Source of the DNA: Candidatus Bathyarchaeota archaeon
Lineage (GTDB): Archaea; Thermoproteota; Bathyarchaeia; Bathyarchaeales; Bathyarchaeaceae
NCBI GenBank assembly: GCA_014859755.1
Contig: JACUTO010000022.1
Span: 1 to 15,861 of the forward strand
Reading direction: 5' to 3'
Length of the DNA: 15,861 nucleotides
Below, piece after piece: positions 1-6,890 of this stretch; position 1 is the stretch's first letter; the number at the start of each line of letters is the position of its first letter. The translations under genes were made by a program, and so were the position numbers. Under the pieces are notes generated by a model, which saw only the letters and a list, made by a program, of their open reading frames with translations, was not told the origin of the DNA and made no database searches.

Positions 1-67
1 TATGCCAATCGTTATCGAGCATATAGACAAAGACGGAAATGTCGAGAGGATGAGCCTAGGTATATGA
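1..67 (+). CDS. C-terminal end of an unidentified protein (partial)
   Basis: An open frame runs in from the left edge (codons from base 2) and ends with TGA at 65-67. The visible tail reads MPIVIEHIDKDGNVERMSLGI; the Met at base 2 may be internal. Its stop overlaps the ATG of the sugar kinase in an ATGA arrangement, which is typical of translational coupling, so it is probably the preceding gene of the same sugar-catabolic operon. Twenty-one residues are too few to name a family. It could be a sugar isomerase, a dehydrogenase or a transport component, but nothing visible decides this. Confidence 0.5.
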   Translation, partial: MPIVIEHIDKDGNVERMSLGI

Positions 68-1620
68 AGGAAAAATACATACTTGCCCATGATGTCGGAA
101 CCAGCGGCAACAAGGCCGCACTAGTGAGATTGGACACCACCCTTGTTGGAAGCACGACCGCTGAGTATTGTGTACATTATCCTAAGAGGGGGTGTGCGGA
201 GCAATCCCCTTCCGACTGGTGGAATGCTGTTGTAACTACCACTAGGGAACTGTTAGACTCCACAGGGACAAAGCCTTCCGATATCGCGGGGCTGGTGTTT
301 TCAGCTCAGATGGCGGGAACCTTACCTGTGGATGAGAAGGGTGAAGCTCTGATGCCGTGTATGATATGGCTGGACACGAGGGCCTCGGAGCAAGCGAAAA
401 AGATATGGAGTGGAGTGATAAAGGTATCGGGATACAGCGTTTTCACGCTACTGAGGTTTCTTCGAATTACAGGTGGTGCGCCAGGACTTGCCGGAAAGGA
501 CGGTATATCCAAGATATTGTGGTTGAAGGAAAACGAGCCTGATATCTACTCTGAGGCGTTCAAGTTTCTGGATTCTAAGGATTACCTTTTGTATAAGTGT
601 ACTGGGAATTTCGTTACGAGTAGGGACAATGCAAACATAACTTGGCTAATGGACACTAGGACAGAAAGACTCTGTTGGTCCGATTCGATTCTCAAGAAAT
701 ACGGCATCCATAGAGAAAAACTTCCCGAAATCAAGAAGTCAACAGAACTGGCTGGTAGACTTACAGCAGAAGCAGCTGAAGATTTGGGATTATCCGAGGG
801 AACGCCTATAGTGGTGGGTGCCGGGGACATCACATCGGCAGCCATTGGTTCAGGTGCTGTTGCGGAGAACCAAATTCATGCCTATGTCGGAACGAGCAGC
901 TGGGTAGCATGCCATACGTCACGGAGAAAGAAAGACGTTAGACACTACGTGGGTAGCATATGCAGCGCAAACCCTGACATGTACCTTTGTGTAGCAGAGC
1001 AAGAGACCGCTGGTGCATGTCTAGATTGGGTAAAAGCTCAGATGTTTAAGGAGAACGTTAAGGAAGTTTACGAGTTGTTCGACCGTATGGCTGCTGATGT
1101 TGAGTCTGGCTCAAGAGGTTTGATATTCACCCCTTGGTTATTCGGTGAGAGGGCACCCTTAGACGATCCCACAGTCAGGGGAGGATTCCATAACTTGAGT
1201 CTCGAACACTTGAGTGGGCATGTAGTAAGGGCTGTACTTGAAGGAGTTGCGTTCAACATGAAATGGGCACTGTACTATCTGGAAAAACTGACCCAGAGGG
1301 CGGAGGCCATAAACATGATTGGGGGAGGCCCGCTCTCGCGCACTTGGTGTCAGATATTCGCTGATGTTCTAGATAGACGTATAAAACAGGTGCATGACCC
1401 CAAGGAAGCAGGTGCCAAAGGTGCCGCAATAATAGCTGCAGTGACTCTTGGATACATAAAACGGTTCGAGGATGCCGAGAAACTCGTAAGGGTTGATAAA
1501 GTGTTCGAGCCGAACCCGAAGAATGTTAAACTCTACGGGGGAATCTTCAAGGAGTTCAAAAACATATACAAAAACAACCGGCAAATGTATCGTCGGCTGA
1601 ACTCAGGAAAGTCTCTATAG
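64..1620 (+). CDS. FGGY-family carbohydrate kinase (xylulokinase/fuculokinase-like)
   Basis: This 518-residue protein has the length and both domains of the FGGY sugar kinases, which transfer phosphate from ATP to a ketose or polyol in the cytoplasm. The N-terminal domain opens with the phosphate-binding motif DVGTSG (D10-G15). The presumed catalytic base is D255 in GAGD. The C-terminal ATPase domain shows GTSSW at 276-280, GGGPLS at 420-425 and an AGAKGAA stretch near 449-455. Overall it resembles xylulokinase-like members, but substrate specificity in this family cannot be read from motifs. The ATG overlaps the upstream stop. A class II aldolase follows 113 bases downstream, so a kinase-then-aldolase route for a ketose such as fuculose, rhamnulose or ribulose is inferred. 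No key residue seems missing. Confidence 0.9.
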   Translation: MKEKYILAHDVGTSGNKAALVRLDTTLVGSTTAEYCVHYPKRGCAEQSPSDWWNAVVTTTRELLDSTGTKPSDIAGLVFSAQMAGTLPVDEKGEALMPCMIWLDTRASEQAKKIWSGVIKVSGYSVFTLLRFLRITGGAPGLAGKDGISKILWLKENEPDIYSEAFKFLDSKDYLLYKCTGNFVTSRDNANITWLMDTRTERLCWSDSILKKYGIHREKLPEIKKSTELAGRLTAEAAEDLGLSEGTPIVVGAGDITSAAIGSGAVAENQIHAYVGTSSWVACHTSRRKKDVRHYVGSICSANPDMYLCVAEQETAGACLDWVKAQMFKENVKEVYELFDRMAADVESGSRGLIFTPWLFGERAPLDDPTVRGGFHNLSLEHLSGHVVRAVLEGVAFNMKWALYYLEKLTQRAEAINMIGGGPLSRTWCQIFADVLDRRIKQVHDPKEAGAKGAAIIAAVTLGYIKRFEDAEKLVRVDKVFEPNPKNVKLYGGIFKEFKNIYKNNRQMYRRLNSGKSL

Positions 1621-1663
1621 CTGAATGCTGAAAATGCGTGTGTTTGAGACTATTCAGAAAAGA

Positions 1664-1698
1664 CCTAAAGCCTTCAAAACCCTAAAGTCTTTAGAAAC
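1664..1698 (+). repeat. Two imperfect 17-18 bp direct repeats before the aldolase gene
   Basis: Two adjacent copies of CCTAAAG-Y-CTT-Y-A-R-AAAC lie at 1664-1680 and 1681-1698. The second contains the interrupted palindrome CTAAAG-T-CTTTAG (1682-1694). They sit 36-70 bases before the aldolase ATG, in the only sizeable gap of the sugar unit, where a regulator could bind. No regulator is identified, and the repeats could also be chance in AT-rich DNA. Confidence 0.35.
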
Positions 1699-1733
1699 TG
1701 CAAACTTGAGACCAAGCCTTTGGAAGGGAGATC

Positions 1734-2366
1734 ATGAGCGAAAGTGTCGTTCAGGACCTTCGTGAAAGACTTGTGAAGGCTGGCATGGAGATATACGCCC
1801 ATGGATTCGTGCCTGGAACCGTTGGAAATATTAGCGCTAGGATTCCTAACACGGACACCATTCTGATAAAGCCTAGTGGCGTTAGCATGGGTGCTTTGAA
1901 GCTTGACGATCTAGCCGTAGTAGACCTTCAAGGAAAACAGATTCAAGGAGAACTAAGCCTCTCGATAGAAACGCCAATGCATACGGCGATCTATAGAACG
2001 CGTGACGACGTTCGAGGAGTTGTACATTCACACGCTCCAACCGCCACAGCCTTTGGCGTCGCAGGAATTGAAATTCTTCCCATTCTAATAGAGATGTTCC
2101 TTTTCATTCCGAATGGGGTTCCCATAGTGCCTTTCGAGTTTCCAGGGACGCAAGAGCTCGCGGAAGTCGTCGAGAAGAAGATCAAAGATTTCGACGCTGT
2201 AATTCTAGAAAATCATGGCATCGTGACAGTTGGGCCTAGCATAGAGGACGCTTGCAATTTGAATATTATGGTTGAGGAGTGCGCCAAAACTCAGTTTATA
2301 GCCACGCTACTAGCGGGGCCAGATGCCATAACGATGGAAAAGATAAGGGAGAAGTTCAAACTCTAG
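1734..2366 (+). CDS. Class II aldolase/adducin-family protein (fuculose-1-phosphate aldolase-like)
   Basis: This 210-residue cytoplasmic enzyme matches the zinc-dependent class II aldolase/epimerase family (FucA, RhaD, AraD). Members cleave a phosphorylated ketose to dihydroxyacetone phosphate and an aldehyde, or epimerise ribulose 5-phosphate. Visible signatures are GNISAR at 31-36, KPSG at 46-49, the catalytic Glu in the IET motif (E79), the zinc ligands in HSH (H98 and H100), and the third histidine in ENHG (H161). Length and motif spacing fit FucA-type aldolases better than AraD-type epimerases, but the two are hard to separate by eye. The ATG at 1734 is preceded by a GGAAGGGAGAT purine tract. 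Its position after an FGGY kinase supports a ketose phosphate substrate. All expected metal ligands are present. Confidence 0.88.
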   Translation: MSESVVQDLRERLVKAGMEIYAHGFVPGTVGNISARIPNTDTILIKPSGVSMGALKLDDLAVVDLQGKQIQGELSLSIETPMHTAIYRTRDDVRGVVHSHAPTATAFGVAGIEILPILIEMFLFIPNGVPIVPFEFPGTQELAEVVEKKIKDFDAVILENHGIVTVGPSIEDACNLNIMVEECAKTQFIATLLAGPDAITMEKIREKFKL

Positions 2367-2493
2367 GTCTTTCGATGATAGCGGGAAGATTTTCCTCCCT
2401 TGGGTCTCCACGGGGAAGATTATTACGTCAGTAATGGAGGTGGATGAAATCTCTGAAAAAGGTTTTAAGCCCTTAACGAGACCAATTAAAGAG

Positions 2494-2522
2494 TTTAAAA
2501 TCGTTGTGATGGTTGGTGGAGG
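2494..2522 (+). promoter_or_regulatory. TATA-like box and Shine-Dalgarno site for the SCP2-like gene
   Basis: TTTAAAA at 2494-2500 lies about 30 bases before the ATG at 2528 and would place transcription start near 2520. GGTGGAGG at 2515-2522 is a strong ribosome site five bases before that ATG. It decides the start at 2528 rather than the in-frame TTG at 2513 that overlaps it. Confidence 0.5.
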
Positions 2523-2527
2523 ATAAA

Positions 2528-2953
2528 ATGGAGCTTGCAAGTAAAGAATACCCGAAAGAAGTTATGGAAAAGAGTAACGCCGACGAAAAATACCTCGAAT
2601 TGGCTAAAGGAGAAGACGCAAGTTACACATTCATGATTCAAGCCGAGCCCCAGAAAGACGTTGAAAAGGACATAGTTTTAGGCTACACCGTTGAAGATGG
2701 TAAGATAACCGACATATGGCTAGGGGAGAGGAAAACCGAGTTCACGATTTCAGGAAAGGATGGCGTTTGGGCAAATACCATAATCGGGAAAACTGGGGTT
2801 ACAAAGGCATTTCTATTGAAGAAACTCAATGTTAGAGGAAGTTTAATGAAAGTTCTCAAGTTGTCGAAGGCCACGGAACGTTGGCTAGAGATTTTGAGGA
2901 CGATTCCAACAGAGTTCCACGGCGAATACGCCAAATACAACATTGAAGGGTAG
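2528..2953 (+). CDS. SCP2-like (sterol carrier/lipid-binding fold) domain protein
   Basis: This 141-residue soluble protein has no signal peptide. Its pattern fits the SCP2 sterol-carrier-like fold. A beta-rich stretch runs from about residues 30 to 75 (YTFMIQAEP, IVLGYTVEDGKITDIWLGE, TEFTISGKDGVWANTIIG). A helical LLKKLNVRGSLMKVLKLSKATERW segment follows at about 95-120, where the family usually carries its lipid-facing helix. Such proteins bind acyl-CoA or other lipids, and in archaea they are often found near acyl-CoA enzymes. Here the thiolase, MaoC hydratase and VOC genes lie within 4 kb. Its stop is followed after six bases by the ATG of a membrane protein, so the two are almost certainly co-transcribed. 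The ligand is unknown. The family call is moderately sure and the role is inference. Confidence 0.62.
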   Translation: MELASKEYPKEVMEKSNADEKYLELAKGEDASYTFMIQAEPQKDVEKDIVLGYTVEDGKITDIWLGERKTEFTISGKDGVWANTIIGKTGVTKAFLLKKLNVRGSLMKVLKLSKATERWLEILRTIPTEFHGEYAKYNIEG

Positions 2954-2959
2954 ATAGCC

Positions 2960-3370
2960 ATGGATCTGATGACTATAATTCTGGCAGTGCTATTGATCAT
3001 AACAGCGCTTGTCACAATTTATTACTGGGTTGACTTCTACATCACTGGGGGAGTCCAAGTCATAGAGGAGGAATGGTACATAAAATTCGAGAAAGCCTTC
3101 CCCGTTGCCGATCTATGGGGGCTTTGCGCCTGCTCCCTTATAGGCGCTGTAGGACTTTTAACAGAACAACCCTACGGACAATTCTTTTCTCTGCTCGCCG
3201 CCGGTTCCATGATATTCCTAGCTCTGATGGACATAACCTTCAACATACAAAACAACCTTTATCCCCTCATTGCCCTCTCAAACCAGATGGTGTTTGAACT
3301 CCTGATAAATCTGTGGACTTTAGTGTTGGGCATCAGCCTCGTTGCCTATTTGTGGCCAATCCTCACTTAA
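2960..3370 (+). CDS. Small membrane protein with four predicted helices, unknown function
   Basis: I do not recognise this 136-residue protein. Hydrophobic segments at about 4-24, 50-67, 75-94 and 108-133 indicate four transmembrane helices with short loops. There is a charged loop at 34-46 (IEEEWYIKFEKAF), two close cysteines (C56, C58) in helix 2 and a membrane-embedded Asp (D91) in helix 3. There is no signal peptide or enzymatic motif. It begins six bases after the SCP2-like gene, and the tight pair suggests a membrane partner for a lipid- or acyl-binding protein. That pairing is inference from spacing only. The hydrophobic composition and the coupled start make it a real gene. Confidence 0.72.
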   Translation: MDLMTIILAVLLIITALVTIYYWVDFYITGGVQVIEEEWYIKFEKAFPVADLWGLCACSLIGAVGLLTEQPYGQFFSLLAAGSMIFLALMDITFNIQNNLYPLIALSNQMVFELLINLWTLVLGISLVAYLWPILT

Positions 3371-3467
3371 TATAGAGGATAGGATTTCAGATCACACTTA
3401 CCCATAAAAGTTGTGAAGCTGTCTTAGTCTAGCTGTCTATCTTGAATCTAAGGAAATTTTCGTTCGA

Positions 3468-3896
3468 TTAACCGTATTGAATCAACTCTAAAACAACGCC
3501 TAGAGTCTTCTCTGTGTCCAGATAGGCAAACTTGACTGCTCCAAGAACCTCGCCTCTTTCCAATACTTTGATTTCCTCTTTCTCTAGTCTGGCCAACTCC
3601 TTTTCTATATCTTTCACAAAGAAGCCCAAATGATGAAGCCCTTCGCCCCTTTCTTCAAGAAATCTGGAATGAATAGATTCTCCCTCAACGACCTGAATCA
3701 ACTCTATTTCTACTTCACCTAACTCAAACAAGACGATCTTCAGCTTAGCAGAGTTTATGGCGGATTCTACCGTAGGAAACGGCTCTACCCCAAACGTTTT
3801 TTCATAGAATTTCATGTATTTTTCCACATCCTTCACAACAATTCCGATCTGATCTACTTTGGAAAAAACCGACCTTTCTTCACTACCGTTGACCAT
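3468..3896 (-). CDS. VOC-fold protein, methylmalonyl-CoA epimerase/glyoxalase-like
   Basis: This 142-residue protein has the two beta-alpha-beta-beta-beta halves of the vicinal-oxygen-chelate fold: KVDQIGIVVKDVEKYMKFYE at 13-32 and LHHLGFFVKDIEKELARLE at 87-105. It most resembles methylmalonyl-CoA epimerase, which interconverts the C2 epimers of methylmalonyl-CoA. The second-half ligands H88/H89 and E137 (LELIQ) are present. The first-half His that normally sits in the DHIGI motif is Gln (Q16), so the metal site or reaction may differ. The start at 3896 is chosen because GGAGG lies nine bases before it on the minus strand; an in-frame GTG at 3914 overlaps that site and falls at the predicted transcription start. 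It is divergent from the thiolase gene, which fits CoA-ester metabolism. A glyoxalase-like or substrate-binding role is the alternative. Confidence 0.72.
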   Translation of the reverse strand: MVNGSEERSVFSKVDQIGIVVKDVEKYMKFYEKTFGVEPFPTVESAINSAKLKIVLFELGEVEIELIQVVEGESIHSRFLEERGEGLHHLGFFVKDIEKELARLEKEEIKVLERGEVLGAVKFAYLDTEKTLGVVLELIQYG

Positions 3897-4057
3897 TGGA
3901 CCGAACCTCCACACTGAATTTTATTTCCGAATTCTTATATATTTCCTAAACGGCTTCTAACAGCCAAATTCTCTCGCTTCTGGTGAAACGGAGTTAAGTT
4001 TAAAAGTCGCAACAACACAAAATGTCACTCTCCACATTCACAATAGAAAGGAGAGAG
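3897..4057. promoter_or_regulatory. Divergent promoter region between the VOC and thiolase genes
   Basis: On the minus strand TATATAAG (3941-3934) sits about 29 bases before the predicted start of the VOC transcript, and GGAGG follows near 3910-3906. On the plus strand TTTAAAAG (3999-4006) would start transcription around 4025-4030. That is downstream of the ATG at 4022, so the thiolase most likely begins at the ATG at 4058, which has GGAG at 4050-4053. Shared control of the two genes is plausible. No regulator site was recognised. Confidence 0.5.
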
Positions 4058-5275
4058 ATGAGAAAAATGAGAGAAGTTGTAATAGCTGACTACCTACGAT
4101 CAGCGTTTTCTCGGTCTAGACCTAGACAGCCCGAACGAGACAAGTTTCACAGTCTGAGGGCGGATCACATGGCCGCCACGCTGATAGAGAAGATTGTGGA
4201 AAGAAACAAAATTGACCCTCACGACATCGGCGAAGTTCAAATAGCAAGTGCCTTTGGTGTATGGGAACAATGGACCTACGGAGGCCGATCAGTTTCACTG
4301 CTAGCCCATCTACCGGACTACGTCCCAGCGGTTTTCGTTGACAAGCAGTGTGGTTCTTCCATGACCGCCGCGCATATGGGTGCCATGGAAATTATGACAG
4401 GCTACTCCGATATCACAATCTCCTGCGGGATGGAACACTTGACCCGCGTTCCCATGGGCATCGAGAACCAGTGGATCAGTCCACCCATGGACTTGGCCAC
4501 CGAGGATGAATACAAGAAGTACGAAATGGAGACAGGTTTTGTCATGGGACTTACGGCTGAGAGGCTCTTCAAAGAAGGAGCGGAAAAATTTGGGATAACA
4601 AAGGAAGACATGGACAAGTGGGCTCTGAGAAGTCATCAATTGACGGCGAAGGCCCAAGAAGAAGGCTTCTTCAAGGACGAAATTCTACCCTTTGAAGTCA
4701 CCCTTCCCGACGGATCAAAGGAAGTGATTGACCTGGACCTCAGCGTAAGACCTGACACAACGCTGGAAAAGATTCAAAGCCTTCCACCAGCTTTCAAAGA
4801 AGGCGGGGTGATAACAGCGGGAAATTCTTCCCCACTAAACGCCGGAGCCTCGTGCGTAATGCTTACTTCCAAAGAAAAAGCCAAAGAGCTAGGTATAACT
4901 CCGCTGGCAACCATCAAAGGACTAGGCTGGGCAGCGGTTCCCCCAGCAGTCATGGGCAAAGGCCCAGTTCCCGCCAGTCGGATGGCGCTTAAACACGCTG
5001 GGCTAGAAGTCAAGGACATAGATTTCTGGGAAATCAACGAAGCCTTTTGCATTGTGACCCTCTGGGACATGAAAGAATTGGGCGTTAATCCGGAAATAGT
5101 CAATATCAAGGGTGGAGCAACCGCTATTGGCCATCCCCTAGGAGCAACCGGAGCGCGACTCATGGGTACTCTTGCACGAATACTAAATCTAGAGGATGCT
5201 CGGTATGGAGTAGCAGCCGCCTGCATTGGTGGAGGCCAAGGAGTAGCAACGGTCATAGAAAGGGAAGAATACTAA
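4058..5275 (+). CDS. Thiolase (acetyl-CoA acetyltransferase family)
   Basis: This thiolase of about 405 residues condenses two acyl-CoA molecules or cleaves a 3-ketoacyl-CoA in the cytosol. All catalytic elements of the thiolase fold are visible: the nucleophilic Cys in KQCGSS (C98), NEAF at 327-330, the GHPLGATG histidine (H359) and the second catalytic Cys in ACIGGG (C389). The intact second Cys and NEAF motif argue for a true acetoacetyl-CoA or ketoacyl-CoA thiolase rather than the SCP2-thiolase-like proteins that travel with DUF35 partners. The start at 4058 follows from the TATA box position and a GGAG site; ATG codons at 4022 and 4067 are alternatives. A DUF1847 gene follows after 51 bases and a MaoC hydratase soon after, so a ketoacyl-CoA pathway is likely. 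Direction and chain length cannot be read from sequence. Confidence 0.93.
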   Translation: MRKMREVVIADYLRSAFSRSRPRQPERDKFHSLRADHMAATLIEKIVERNKIDPHDIGEVQIASAFGVWEQWTYGGRSVSLLAHLPDYVPAVFVDKQCGSSMTAAHMGAMEIMTGYSDITISCGMEHLTRVPMGIENQWISPPMDLATEDEYKKYEMETGFVMGLTAERLFKEGAEKFGITKEDMDKWALRSHQLTAKAQEEGFFKDEILPFEVTLPDGSKEVIDLDLSVRPDTTLEKIQSLPPAFKEGGVITAGNSSPLNAGASCVMLTSKEKAKELGITPLATIKGLGWAAVPPAVMGKGPVPASRMALKHAGLEVKDIDFWEINEAFCIVTLWDMKELGVNPEIVNIKGGATAIGHPLGATGARLMGTLARILNLEDARYGVAAACIGGGQGVATVIEREEY

Positions 5276-5326
5276 CTCCGCTAACTCTGCACAGGGATAG
5301 ACCTAAAAATACTTCCCACTTTCTTT

Positions 5327-6028
5327 TTGACGAAAGTTTTTAGGAGAAGCTATGAAGAAGAATACAGAATAGAGGTTTCTAACTTGAAATGTGCTTACTG
5401 CAAAGCCCTGTCTTGTGTTGTAGGAGAGAAGGGACCCAAAAACTGTCCCATGGAGACAAACGGCGACGTTTTAGAAGAAGCTAGGAAACTCTATGAAAGA
5501 CCCCTTGAAAAGAAACTGGCCGCAAACGCTGGAATCGTCGAAGCCACAGGCTACCTGCAATGGCCCAGGCTCAAAGACACTATCGAATTCGCCAAACTAA
5601 TGGACTACAAAAAACTTGGAATAGCATTCTGCATAGGCCTCCAAAAGGAAGCAAACATTCTATCAAAAATCTTGGAAAAATACGGCTTCGAAGTATTTTC
5701 TGTCATGTGCAAGACGGGAAGCATACCAAAATCTGAAGTTGGAGTACCTGAAGAGTATCAGTGGACATCCGAAACGGGCTACGCCATCGGTTATGTTACA
5801 TGCAACCCAATCGGCCAAGCCGTGCTGCTAAACAGGGCGGGGACAGATATGAACATCATTGTTGGTTTGTGTGTCGGTCATGACATCCTCTTTACGAAAC
5901 ATTCTAAGGCTCCTGTAACAACTCTAATTGCTAAGGACAGGGTTACGGGGCATAACCCTGCGGCTGTTCTGTACACTTACTATGGGGACGCATACTTCGA
6001 CAAAGACCTAAGCGAAAAGCGTCGTTAA
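5327..6028 (+). CDS. DUF1847-family cysteine-rich protein
   Basis: This 233-residue protein has the features of DUF1847, a family of anaerobic bacteria and archaea of unknown function thought to bind metal. The N-terminal cluster is C22-x2-C25-x4-C30-x9-C40 (KCAYCKALSC, then NCPM). Further cysteines are C101, C127, C158 and C181, within the conserved AGTDMNIIVGLCVGHD region and before KDRVTGHNP. Eight well-spaced cysteines fit a zinc or Fe-S site. It follows the thiolase by 51 bases in the same direction. The only in-frame upstream start is TTG at 5327, without a ribosome site. A good AGGAG site (5342-5346) instead precedes an out-of-frame ATG (5352) that stops after six codons. This suggests a leaderless TTG start or a small frameshift at the 5' end. 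The family call is firm; the exact start is not. Confidence 0.82.
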   Translation: MTKVFRRSYEEEYRIEVSNLKCAYCKALSCVVGEKGPKNCPMETNGDVLEEARKLYERPLEKKLAANAGIVEATGYLQWPRLKDTIEFAKLMDYKKLGIAFCIGLQKEANILSKILEKYGFEVFSVMCKTGSIPKSEVGVPEEYQWTSETGYAIGYVTCNPIGQAVLLNRAGTDMNIIVGLCVGHDILFTKHSKAPVTTLIAKDRVTGHNPAAVLYTYYGDAYFDKDLSEKRR

Positions 6029-6054
6029 AAAAGCTGGACAGACAGACGAGCAGA

Positions 6055-6071
6055 AGTATTACTTAAATACT
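6055..6071 (+). promoter_or_regulatory. Candidate promoter of the MaoC gene
   Basis: CTTAAATAC within 6062-6070 is a TATA-like element flanked by the inverted repeat AGTAT/ATACT. It lies about 55-60 bases before the chosen start, implying a leader of roughly 30 bases. Confidence 0.3.
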
Positions 6072-6125
6072 GTAAGCAATCCAATTAGCCAGATGTTAAG
6101 AAATTAAGTGGGTGTTGATTGTGAG

Positions 6126-6593
6126 ATGAGTGCTGAAAAAAGTTATCTCGAGGACTTTAAGGTAGGTGAGAAGACTGTCTCGCCCGGCAGAACAGTTACG
6201 GAAGCCGACATAGTCATGTTCGCTAGCCTCTCAGGAGACTGGACCGAGCTTCACACGAACGCTGAGTACATGAAGAATAGCCCATTCGGCCAGAGAATAG
6301 CCCACGGAATGTTAACCCTAAGCATAGCGTCTGGACTAGGAATGCGAACGAGAGGACGCCCACCGGTCGAAGTTTTGGCGTTCTTGGGAATGGACAAAGT
6401 TAGGTTCGTGGCCCCGGTTTTCATCGGTGACACCATAAGAGTTGAGTCAGAGGTCATTGAGGCGAGGCCAAGCAAGAGCACGCCTGGCGCAGGGATATTA
6501 AAGTCTAAGAACACTGTTAAAAACCAGAGAGACGAGGACGTAGCAACCTGGGAAACCGCCCTAATGGTCAGCACGAGACCGAAAGGACAATAA
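6126..6593 (+). CDS. MaoC-like (R)-specific enoyl-CoA hydratase / hot-dog dehydratase
   Basis: This 155-residue single hot-dog domain protein is of the MaoC/PhaJ family, which adds water to trans-2-enoyl-CoA or dehydrates 3-hydroxyacyl-CoA. The hydratase motif is present: the catalytic Asp and His sit in SGDWTELHTN (D38 and H43), followed by the family's F-x3-I-AHGM segment (FGQRIAHGML). The C-terminal RFVAPVFIGDTIRVESEV strand pair is also typical. No gross deletion is seen. The ATG at 6126 is used here; an in-frame GTG at 6108 would add six residues, and neither has a strong ribosome site. Its placement after the thiolase and DUF1847 genes supports a 3-hydroxyacyl-CoA or enoyl-CoA step. A short T-rich run (6621-6636) follows the stop. 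The acyl substrate is unknown. Confidence 0.88.
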   Translation: MSAEKSYLEDFKVGEKTVSPGRTVTEADIVMFASLSGDWTELHTNAEYMKNSPFGQRIAHGMLTLSIASGLGMRTRGRPPVEVLAFLGMDKVRFVAPVFIGDTIRVESEVIEARPSKSTPGAGILKSKNTVKNQRDEDVATWETALMVSTRPKGQ

Positions 6594-6785
6594 CTATTCG
6601 AGAAACACCATTGAAAATCTCACTTTTTCTTCTTTAAAATATGAAACAACATCCTCGCGTACATGCGAAGGTTTTCCTTCACTGATTTTAATCAACAAAC
6701 AAAAGACTTTGCGCGTGCAAAGAATATAGCTACCACTGGTTTCGATTTTTGCTGGTGAAAAATAGAAAGAAAAACTAGAAATAAC

Positions 6786-6890
6786 TTATTTTCTTACTTT
6801 TTTTGATCCGTTATTTAACTCGCGGAAAACTTCATCACGTTTCCTAAGTATTTCATGAAAAACTTTCATTGGATCTTTTCGTCGTGCCAT
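6786..6890 (-). CDS. Possible 34-residue basic protein overlapping the end of the Fic-like gene
   Basis: An ATG at 6890 opens a 34-codon frame ending TAA at 6788-6786, shifted relative to the Fic-like gene and overlapping its last 38 bases. The product is highly charged (MARRKDPMKVFHEILRKRDE, then a Lys/Arg-rich tail) and is predicted to be one amphipathic helix. It has no clear ribosome site. It may be a translationally coupled partner or antitoxin, a frameshifted extension of the Fic-like protein, or chance. Homology could not be judged by eye. Confidence 0.25.
   Translation of the reverse strand: MARRKDPMKVFHEILRKRDEVFRELNNGSKKVRK

Noticed and set aside
2422..2435. Inverted repeat ATTAC-GTCA-GTAAT after the aldolase gene
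   Set aside because: A five-pair stem without a T-run; too weak for a terminator or operator call.
2434..2526. 30-codon frame (MEVDEISEKGF...) ending just before the SCP2-like gene
   Set aside because: It has no ribosome site and contains the TATA-like box of the next gene, so it is more likely leader or promoter DNA than a gene.
4310..5256. Long antisense open frames within the thiolase gene
   Set aside because: They are shadows of a gene with all catalytic motifs intact and have no start signals of their own.
6707..6722. Hairpin CTTTGC-GCGT-GCAAAG in the gap after the MaoC gene
   Set aside because: A six-pair stem without a following T-run, about 115 bases from either neighbour's end; a chance hairpin is as likely as a terminator.
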